Assembly: GCA_026932145.1 (NCBI GenBank)
Contig: JAIXKT010000044.1
Location: 1 to 64,000, forward strand
Reading direction: 5' to 3'
Length of the DNA: 64,000 nucleotides
DNA from: Bacteroidia bacterium
GTDB taxonomy: Bacteria > Bacteroidota > Bacteroidia > J057 > JAIXKT01
Position numbers and translations under genes: made by a program. Position 1 is the first letter of the stretch. Every line of letters starts with the position of its first letter. Shown piece after piece: positions 37,751-44,825 of this stretch. The notes below the pieces were generated by a model, which was given only the letters and a program-made list of their open reading frames with translations, was not told where the DNA came from and searched no databases.

Positions 37751-39145
37751 ATGGCCGAAAAGATTGGCATACCTCGCGGAACGAGGGATTTTTTACCCGA
37801 AGTAATGTACCGTAGGCAATTTATATTCAATACGCTACGCGACGTTTTTCAGAAATTTGGCTACGAACCCTTAGAAACCCCGTCTATGGAACTCCTATCT
37901 GTATTAACCGGAAAATACGGCGAAGAGGGAGACCGTTTGATTTTTAAAATCCTAAACTCCGGAGACTACAAAAAAGAAATCGCCCCAGCAGATTGGGAGC
38001 AATCTTCGGCCTTATTAGCTACAAAACTGTGCGAAAAAGCATTACGCTATGACTTAACAGTACCTTTTGCCAGAGTTGTTGCTACCCACAAAAACGAACT
38101 TCTCTTACCCTTCAAAAGATACCAGATTCAGCCCGTTTGGCGTGCCGATAATCCCCAAAAAGGAAGATATAGAGAGTTCTATCAATGTGATGCCGATGTT
38201 GTGGGCACTAAATCCCTAATCGTAGATGCCGAATTAATTAAATTGTATGAATTTGCATTCCAAAAACTTGGCTTAAAAAAATTCACCATTCACATCAACC
38301 ATCGGGGAATTTTAAGCGGAATAGCAGAAGCTATCGGCACTCCTGAACGCTTAACAGAACTTTGCACCATCTTGGACAAAATCGATAAAATCGGCATAGC
38401 TAAAGTACTCCAAGAACTTCAATCACGAAATTTTTCTGAAAGTAGTTTAGAAAAATTAACTCCACTCTTAGAGCAAAGTATCAATACCGGCATTTCATTA
38501 ACCCAAATTGCTGAATTTGTTGAAAATACAGAAGAAGGAAAACGCGGAATTAATGAGCTAACCGAAGTCTTTAAACACCTCGAAACCTTTTCAGTAAGCT
38601 GTAAGCGTATTTTGTTTTCACCGCTTCTGGCGCGTGGGCTAAACTACTACACCGGATGTATTTTTGAAGTAACGGCTGATGAAGTGATTATCGGAAGCAT
38701 CGGTGGAGGCGGAAGATATGACAACCTAACCGGTGTTTTTGGCCTACCCGGAATATCCGGCGTGGGAATATCCTTTGGAGCAGACCGAATCTATGACGTT
38801 TTGCAAGAACTAAATCTTTTTCCGGAAAAATGCCACACATTCACCCAAGTACTGATTACTTATTTTGAAGCCGAATCTCTATCAGCCCAAATTTCATTAT
38901 TAAACTCCTTACGCTCCGCCGGAATTTGTGCCGAAATGTTTCCAGAACCCATTAAATTAACGAAACAATTTAATTATGCAGATAAAAAACAAATCAGCCA
39001 TGTCTGCGTTATTGGAGAAACAGAAAGACAGAACAATAACGTGGTCATCAAAAATCTAAAAAATGGCAGTCAAATAGTTATTGGGATGAAGCAGGCCATT
39101 TCATACTTTCAAGAAGTATTGTATGCCCAAGATATTAGCCATTGA
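37751..39145 (+). CDS. hisS: Histidyl-tRNA synthetase
   Basis: This class II synthetase charges tRNA-His. The 464-residue protein begins G-I-P-R-G-T-R-D-F-L-P. It has motif 2 W-R-A-D-N-P-Q-K-G-R-Y-R-E-F-Y-Q-C-D-A-D, the His-specific L-A-R-G-L-N-Y-Y-T-G and motif 3 G-I-S-F-G-A-D-R-I. A C-terminal anticodon-binding domain ends the protein. The last 23 nt overlap tsaD. Confidence 0.96.
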   Translation: MAEKIGIPRGTRDFLPEVMYRRQFIFNTLRDVFQKFGYEPLETPSMELLSVLTGKYGEEGDRLIFKILNSGDYKKEIAPADWEQSSALLATKLCEKALRYDLTVPFARVVATHKNELLLPFKRYQIQPVWRADNPQKGRYREFYQCDADVVGTKSLIVDAELIKLYEFAFQKLGLKKFTIHINHRGILSGIAEAIGTPERLTELCTILDKIDKIGIAKVLQELQSRNFSESSLEKLTPLLEQSINTGISLTQIAEFVENTEEGKRGINELTEVFKHLETFSVSCKRILFSPLLARGLNYYTGCIFEVTADEVIIGSIGGGGRYDNLTGVFGLPGISGVGISFGADRIYDVLQELNLFPEKCHTFTQVLITYFEAESLSAQISLLNSLRSAGICAEMFPEPIKLTKQFNYADKKQISHVCVIGETERQNNNVVIKNLKNGSQIVIGMKQAISYFQEVLYAQDISH

Positions 39146-40139
39146 ATCTTCTTGTGATGATACTGCGATTGCTGTGTGCTGTGGGGGGAAGATTCTGGCA
39201 TCCTTTGTTTCATCTCAGGCGCAGGCGCATACGTCTTACGGAGGCGTTCTACCGGAGTTAGCTTCGCGCATTCACCAGCAGCAAATTACACCCTTAGCGC
39301 GTTTGGCCTGCGAAACAGCCAAAATCAAACCTGCTGACTTAGATGCAGTAGCTTGCACTGCCGGCCCGGGGCTGTTAGGCTCATTGCTGGTAGGCGTTTC
39401 CTTTGCCAAAGGATTAGCACTCGCGTTAGCAAAACCACTTATTGCTGTTAATCATTTGCAAGGTCATTATTGCTCCCTGTTTATCAACCAGCCGAAACCC
39501 GTTTTTCCGATGCTCTGTTTAACCGTATCCGGTGGGCATACGCAATTGGTATTGGTTCATGAGCCTTTAAAGGCTGAGGTTATCTCCCAAACCAGAGATG
39601 ACGCTGCCGGCGAAGTCTTTGATAAGGCTGCAAAACTTTTAAGCCTTCCTTACCCCGGCGGACCAAGCATTGACCGGTATGCCCAAACCGGAAATCCAGA
39701 ACGATTTACCTTTCCTGTTTCACAACTTCCTAATTTTGAATATACTTTTAGTGGATTAAAAACAGCTTTGTTGTATTTCCTGAAAGAAAAATTATCCCAA
39801 AACCCAGATTTTATCAATCAAAATATTTATGATATATGTGCCTCTTTTCAGAGTGCGGTTGTGAAACAATTGGTATCACAACTTACTAAGGCTGCGCGGA
39901 CATTGTCTATAAAACATATCGGTCTTTCCGGTGGAGTTGCTGCAAATTCTGCCCTGCGAAAAGCAGTTACTGATATTTGCCAAAAAGAAAGTTGGCTTTA
40001 TTCCATTGCTTCCCCCAATGTGTGCTCTGATAACGCCGCCATGATAGCCCTTGCTGCTCATTATCAATATTTGCAAGGAACCTTTTCTAACCAGACCTTA
40101 GTTCCTTATTCAAGTATGGGAAGTTCGTTTAGTCGGTAG
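39123..40139 (+). CDS. tsaD: tRNA threonylcarbamoyladenosine (t6A37) transferase subunit TsaD
   Basis: TsaD transfers the threonylcarbamoyl group to A37 of ANN-decoding tRNAs. The 338-residue protein has I-E-S-S-C-D-D-T-A-I-A at the N-terminus, the metal-binding H-L-Q-G-H and V-S-G-G-H-T-Q-L motifs and a late N-V-C-S-D-N-A-A-M-I-A. It begins inside the 3' end of hisS, so translation is probably coupled. Confidence 0.96.
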   Translation: MPKILAIESSCDDTAIAVCCGGKILASFVSSQAQAHTSYGGVLPELASRIHQQQITPLARLACETAKIKPADLDAVACTAGPGLLGSLLVGVSFAKGLALALAKPLIAVNHLQGHYCSLFINQPKPVFPMLCLTVSGGHTQLVLVHEPLKAEVISQTRDDAAGEVFDKAAKLLSLPYPGGPSIDRYAQTGNPERFTFPVSQLPNFEYTFSGLKTALLYFLKEKLSQNPDFINQNIYDICASFQSAVVKQLVSQLTKAARTLSIKHIGLSGGVAANSALRKAVTDICQKESWLYSIASPNVCSDNAAMIALAAHYQYLQGTFSNQTLVPYSSMGSSFSR

Positions 40140-40157
40140 TTAAATTGTTTTACAAAC

Positions 40158-41117
40158 TTGAATCTTCAACTCAATAATATTCGGGAAAAAATCCGCAACT
40201 ATGCGTTATCAATAGGTTTTGAGGCTGTTGGTTTTGCCCGTGCCGAACCCTTAGATACAGAGGCCAAACGTTTAGAATACTGGCTTATGAATGAAAAACA
40301 CGCAGATATGGCTTGGATGCAAAATACATTTGACATTCGCACGAACCCACTGTTGCTGCTACCGGAGGCAAAAACGATAATTGTTGGCTTAGTTAATTAC
40401 TTTGGGGGAAATAACCATTCACTCTTAGAAGTGCCTCGCATATCTCGCTACGCTTGGGGAAAAGATTATCACTATGTGATTCGGGCTAAGTTTCAGCAGG
40501 TATTATCGTTCATTGAAAGTTCCGTTGGGAAGTCAGTAGCCGGCAGAATTGTGGTAGATTCAGCGCCATTTATGGATAAGGTTTGGGCGGTTCGTGCCGG
40601 TTTGGGCTGGATTGGAAAAAATACAATATTGATTCGTCGCAAATCCGGTTCATGGTTCTTCATCGGTGCGTTGCTGATAGACCTGCCCTTAGAACCGGAT
40701 AATACTGTGTCTAAAGACTACTGCGGCCAGTGTACCCGCTGCATAGATGCTTGCCCCACTCAGGCAATATCTCCCTATCAAGTTGATGCTAACCAATGTA
40801 TTTCCTATCTAACCATTGAAAAAAAAGAGGATATTTCTTCGGAACTTTCTGAAAAATTAAAGGGCTGGGCTTTTGGCTGCGATATTTGTCAGGAAGTATG
40901 CCCCTGGAATTCTTTTGCTACTTTGCATACAATAGCAGAGTTTGAGCCATTATCTATCCTATCTGAATTTAAAAATCCTTTAATTACATCACAGCTCACT
41001 AAGTCTCAATTTTATAAGCGAACTCAAATAAGCCCTATTTCCAGAGTACGGCTTCCCAAGTGGGTTAGCAACATAGACTTGGCTGTTAAATCTACCCAAC
41101 AACCGAACATAGATTGA
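40158..41117 (+). CDS. queG: Epoxyqueuosine reductase
   Basis: QueG is the cobalamin- and Fe-S-dependent enzyme that converts epoxyqueuosine to queuosine in tRNA. The 319-residue protein has the ferredoxin motifs C-G-Q-C-T-R-C-I-D-A-C-P and C-D-I-C-Q-E-V-C-P-W-N, plus the family segment D-S-A-P-F-M-D-K-V-W-A. The start is a TTG at 40158; no suitable ATG lies nearby. It completes a tRNA-centred group with hisS and tsaD. Confidence 0.93.
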   Translation: MNLQLNNIREKIRNYALSIGFEAVGFARAEPLDTEAKRLEYWLMNEKHADMAWMQNTFDIRTNPLLLLPEAKTIIVGLVNYFGGNNHSLLEVPRISRYAWGKDYHYVIRAKFQQVLSFIESSVGKSVAGRIVVDSAPFMDKVWAVRAGLGWIGKNTILIRRKSGSWFFIGALLIDLPLEPDNTVSKDYCGQCTRCIDACPTQAISPYQVDANQCISYLTIEKKEDISSELSEKLKGWAFGCDICQEVCPWNSFATLHTIAEFEPLSILSEFKNPLITSQLTKSQFYKRTQISPISRVRLPKWVSNIDLAVKSTQQPNID

Positions 41118-41134
41118 CGAAAAATTTCCACTCT

Positions 41135-42130
41135 ATGCAAAAGAATACGTTACGGTTTTTGATTATTCAAACAGCTTTTATTGGGGATGTTATTTTAATC
41201 ACAGCATCTATTCAAAGGCTGAAGCAGGCTTATCCTAATGCACAAATAGAAGTTGTGGTTCGCAAAGGAAATGAATCGTTATTGCAAGCCGATACTAATA
41301 TCACTCGGTTATGGATTTGGGACAAAAAGAAACGTAAGTTATTCAATTTAATCCGGTTAGGTTTTCAGTTATTCAGGGAGCGTTATACCGGAGTGATTGT
41401 AGTTCAGCGTTTTTTTTCTGCCGGTTGGCTGGGGCTGATGGCACGTACTGACAAACGGGTGTGTTTTTCTGCTAATCCTTTATCTATTTTCTATACAAAC
41501 ACGTATCCACACGAGCTAACCGGAATCCATGAAGTAGAGCGAAATAACTCATTATTGACCTCTTTTTTACCTTCGGGATTTACCGAAGGTTTTGCACGTC
41601 CCTATTTAGTGGCTGCTTCTCAGGAATCTGAAAAAATGAAGCCTTACACTGACCAAACGCCTTACTATGTGATAGCTCCGGCATCGGTTTGGTTTACCAA
41701 GCAAACCCCTCTTGTCATTTGGAAAAATATTCTGGCAAAACTACCTGCTGATAGTACTGTTTATCTGATTGGTGCTCCCAATGACGCGGAATTTTGTTTG
41801 GAATTAGCCCAAGCTCACCCCAATGGAATATCTTTAGCGGGGAAAATTTCTTTGATAGAGTCTTATTTGCTGCTGAAAGGTGCGCGTCAGGTTTTTGTAA
41901 ACGACAGTGCGCCGCTACATTTAGCTTCGGCGGCCAATGTTCCCACAGTATCTTTATTTTGTTCAACTATTCCCAAGTTTGGTTTCGGTCCCTTAGCAGA
42001 AAATTCACAAATAATTGAGGTTAAGAATCTCGATTGCCGTCCTTGCGGGCTTCACGGGCATTCAAAGTGCCCGTTAAAGCATTTCCGCTGCGGCTATGAA
42101 CTTCCTATCCAAGAAATACAGTATCAGTAG
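41135..42130 (+). CDS. Glycosyltransferase family 9 (heptosyltransferase-like)
   Basis: From the ATG at 41135 the protein is about 331 residues (a TTG at 41114, overlapping queG, would add seven). It has the GT9 N-terminus L-I-I-Q-T-A-F-I-G-D-V-I-L and the nucleotide-sugar segment F-V-N-D-S-A-P-L-H-L-A-S-A. A C-terminal C-R-P-C-x6-K-C-P-x4-F-R-C cluster is also typical. It probably adds heptose to lipopolysaccharide core, in line with kdsA at 21 kb. Confidence 0.85.
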   Translation: MQKNTLRFLIIQTAFIGDVILITASIQRLKQAYPNAQIEVVVRKGNESLLQADTNITRLWIWDKKKRKLFNLIRLGFQLFRERYTGVIVVQRFFSAGWLGLMARTDKRVCFSANPLSIFYTNTYPHELTGIHEVERNNSLLTSFLPSGFTEGFARPYLVAASQESEKMKPYTDQTPYYVIAPASVWFTKQTPLVIWKNILAKLPADSTVYLIGAPNDAEFCLELAQAHPNGISLAGKISLIESYLLLKGARQVFVNDSAPLHLASAANVPTVSLFCSTIPKFGFGPLAENSQIIEVKNLDCRPCGLHGHSKCPLKHFRCGYELPIQEIQYQ

Positions 42131-42264
42131 CCGTTTCTTTTGCTTTTGTACCAAGCTCGCTATTGTAGCCGTTGTTAATTTCCACATATTCTTTTGGGTG
42201 GCGATTTGAGGATTCGTCATAACTTTTTGGCACAACAGAGTAAGCTAAGAGATAGTTTTGCAGT

Positions 42265-43434
42265 ATGATTTCGCGTTGGACAAGGAACTTACTCAATAAA
42301 TTGGAGGGCGATAGAGGAATTTGGCTGTCTATATTGTTGCTATCTGCCATATCAGCTTTAGCTGTTTATAGTTCTACGAGTGAATTAGCTTTACGTTTTA
42401 GGGACGGCCATGCGGAGTACTACCTTACGAAGCATCTAACTTTGATGTTTATAGCTTGGGTTGTGATGTATTTTGTCCATAAATTTGACTATCGTGTTTT
42501 TGCTCGCTTTGGTTATTTACTATTGTTTATCACGATAATCTTGCTGGTCTATACGTTGTCGCAGGGTGAAAAAGCGGAAATACATGAGGCAAATCGCTGG
42601 ATTTCTCTTTTTGGGCAATCTTTTCAGCCTTCTGACTTAGCAAAATTGAGTTTGATGATATTTTTAGCCCGCATACTTACCGAGAAACAGGATATTATCA
42701 AAGATTTTAGGAGAGGTTTTTTGCCCATTATTTTTTGGGTGTGCATTATTTGTGGTTTGATAGCTCCTGCGAACCTAAGCACAGCAGTACTTATTTTTTC
42801 AACAAGTTTGCTTATTATGTATGTGGCAGGAGTTAGTACTCGGCATATTTTGGGGCTGTTAATTATTGGTTTAATTGGTGTTACAGTGTTGATGTTTACT
42901 GTAAAACGTGGTAAGACGTGGCAAAACCGTTTGCATGATTATGTAGGGCGCTATATGGATCCGGAATATGAACCCAACTATCAAACACAGCAGGCAAATA
43001 TTGCGATTGCCTCCGGCGGCGTGATGGGAAAAGGTATTGGCAAAAGCCAACAAAGAAACTTCTTACCGCATCCGTATTCAGATTTTGTTTTTGCAATTAT
43101 CATCGAAGAATATGGGCTGATTTTAGGTGGCGGCGGGTTGTTACTGTTGTATTTAACGATACTGATACGAAGTGTAGCCATTGTTACGGTCAGTAAAACC
43201 TTTGGGGCTTTGCTGGCCGCAGGGTTGTCTTTTTTGATCGTTATTCAAGCGTTGATAAATATGGGCGTTGCGGTTGGGCTGCTGCCGGTTACCGGCCTGC
43301 CACTGCCTATGGTGAGTATGGGAGGAACGTCTTTAATATTCACCGGAATTTCTTTTGGGATTATCCTAAGCGTAAGCCGCAGGGCTATTCAAGAAAAACA
43401 AGAAGTGCCCGAAGTTACACCAGTGCCTGCTTAA
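42265..43434 (+). CDS. ftsW: SEDS-family lipid II glycosyltransferase FtsW
   Basis: The 389-residue protein has about ten spans and the SEDS motifs H-E-A-N-R-W-I, F-Q-P-S-D-L-A-K and V-G-L-L-P-V-T-G-L-P-L-P-M-V-S-M-G-G-T-S. FtsW polymerises septal peptidoglycan with a partner PBP. It could also be RodA, but length and C-terminal form fit FtsW of Bacteroidota. No other dcw cluster genes adjoin it, which is unusual. Confidence 0.85.
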   Translation: MISRWTRNLLNKLEGDRGIWLSILLLSAISALAVYSSTSELALRFRDGHAEYYLTKHLTLMFIAWVVMYFVHKFDYRVFARFGYLLLFITIILLVYTLSQGEKAEIHEANRWISLFGQSFQPSDLAKLSLMIFLARILTEKQDIIKDFRRGFLPIIFWVCIICGLIAPANLSTAVLIFSTSLLIMYVAGVSTRHILGLLIIGLIGVTVLMFTVKRGKTWQNRLHDYVGRYMDPEYEPNYQTQQANIAIASGGVMGKGIGKSQQRNFLPHPYSDFVFAIIIEEYGLILGGGGLLLLYLTILIRSVAIVTVSKTFGALLAAGLSFLIVIQALINMGVAVGLLPVTGLPLPMVSMGGTSLIFTGISFGIILSVSRRAIQEKQEVPEVTPVPA

Positions 43435-43443
43435 ACAAAACAT

Positions 43444-43464
43444 ATTGATAATAAATTAGTTATT
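43444..43464 (+). repeat. 21-bp direct repeat, left copy
   Basis: It is identical to 44761-44781. This copy is intergenic, between ftsW and the aspartate kinase gene; the other lies inside the last codons of the kinase. The two bracket the kinase gene 1317 bp apart. Confidence 0.7.
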
Positions 43465-43512
43465 CTGGTTTAGTGTTTTTTACTACTGTTGAAAGATTCT
43501 TTATAAACTAAC

Positions 43513-43520
43513 TACTTTTG
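43513..43520 (+). promoter_or_regulatory. -7 box TACTTTTG just before the aspartate kinase ATG
   Basis: This is an exact TAnnTTTG match ending 7 nt before the ATG at 43528, implying a very short leader. Confidence 0.4.
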
Positions 43521-43527
43521 TCAGATA

Positions 43528-44799
43528 ATGCAAGAGCTAACAATACACAAGTTTGGAGGAGCCGCCCTAAAAAATGCCACTTATATTCGCCGGATAGCTC
43601 AAATCATTCAAGAATTACCCGCAAAAAATACCGTTATCGTAGTTTCTGCCATTGATAAAACTACAAATCATCTTGAAAGGTTAGCAAGATATGCTAAAAA
43701 CCTTGACTCCAATCAAACTCAAAGGCAGTTTAAAAAAATAAAAGAATTTCATAATCAGATAGTTAATGAATTATTTAACGAAAAACTTTATTTTAATACG
43801 GTTGAAAAGCTATCTGTCTTATTTAAAGATCTTGAGCAGATTATAGCTGGAGTTCTTTTGTTAGGAGATTTTCCAGATAGAACCCATGACCGGATTATGA
43901 GTTTTGGGGAGCTTTTTTCAAGCATCATTGTGTATGAATATCTGGCAGCTCAGCAGCTCAGTATTACTTGGGTAGATTCTCGGGAAATAATCATTACAGA
44001 TTCGCAGATAGGCCAGTCAGATGTAATCTGGAGTTTAACGGAAAAATATATCCAACAGAAAATAAGTAGTTTATTATCATCAGGCTACATTTTAACGCAG
44101 GGATATATTGCTGCCAATACAGAAGGAAAAACCACGACCTTAGGTAGAGAAGGTTCGGATTATAGTGCCGCCATCATCGCAGCATCTTTAAATGCCCGGA
44201 AAGTAATTGTTTGGAAAGACGTTTTGGGTGTTTTAACCCAAGATCCTCGCTTTTTTGATAGCCCAAGCCTAATTTCGGCACTAAGCTATGAACAAGCTAT
44301 TGAGATGACTTACGCCGGAGCGTCTGTTTTGCACCCCAAAACCCTGAAGCCTTTGTTTCAAAAAAACATCCCACTACAAGTGCGCTCTTTCTTAGATACC
44401 AAGAACGCCGGAACAATTATCGGAAATTTCCCCTACCTGCATCACCTTCCCATTAAATTAAAAAAAACGAACTTAGCCGCTATCCAGTTTACTATCAAAG
44501 ACTTTAACTATCTTACAAATAAAAATTTATTGGAAATAACAGCCAATGTTTCCGAGCTTAACTTTACCATAACCTTTATACAGCATCAAGCCAGAACCTT
44601 ATTACTCTGTATCGAAAATAGACCAAACGACATTCAAAAACTACGCGAACAAACGATGGATTTATACGACATAACCATTTGGTCGCCGGTTTCTGCCATA
44701 ACTATTCACAATGAACAAACAGAATTTAGCCCAGCCCAAAAGATGATAGCTAAGCAGCTAATTGATAATAAATTAGTTATTGTTTTGCAAGAAGAATAA
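43528..44799 (+). CDS. lysC: Aspartate kinase
   Basis: This enzyme phosphorylates aspartate in the first step to lysine, threonine, methionine and diaminopimelate. The 423-residue protein has K-F-G-G-A-A-L at the N-terminus and T-L-G-R-E-G-S-D-Y-S-A-A-I-I-A-A in the catalytic core. A shortened ACT-like regulatory region follows. It is monofunctional, with no homoserine dehydrogenase part. The canonical K-F-G-G-(S/T)-S reads K-F-G-G-A-A here. Confidence 0.9.
   Translation: MQELTIHKFGGAALKNATYIRRIAQIIQELPAKNTVIVVSAIDKTTNHLERLARYAKNLDSNQTQRQFKKIKEFHNQIVNELFNEKLYFNTVEKLSVLFKDLEQIIAGVLLLGDFPDRTHDRIMSFGELFSSIIVYEYLAAQQLSITWVDSREIIITDSQIGQSDVIWSLTEKYIQQKISSLLSSGYILTQGYIAANTEGKTTTLGREGSDYSAAIIAASLNARKVIVWKDVLGVLTQDPRFFDSPSLISALSYEQAIEMTYAGASVLHPKTLKPLFQKNIPLQVRSFLDTKNAGTIIGNFPYLHHLPIKLKKTNLAAIQFTIKDFNYLTNKNLLEITANVSELNFTITFIQHQARTLLLCIENRPNDIQKLREQTMDLYDITIWSPVSAITIHNEQTEFSPAQKMIAKQLIDNKLVIVLQEE
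44761..44781 (+). repeat. 21-bp direct repeat, right copy (inside lysC)
   Basis: It is an exact copy of 43444-43464. In frame it encodes I-D-N-K-L-V-I near the kinase C-terminus. Confidence 0.7.
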
Positions 44800-44825
44800 A
44801 GTAATGAATATTTAAGTTTTTCTGC

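Noticed and set aside
42105-42350. 81-codon minus-strand open frame between the GT9 and ftsW genes
   Set aside because: It overlaps the start of ftsW and the end of the GT9 gene, with no family features or promoter.
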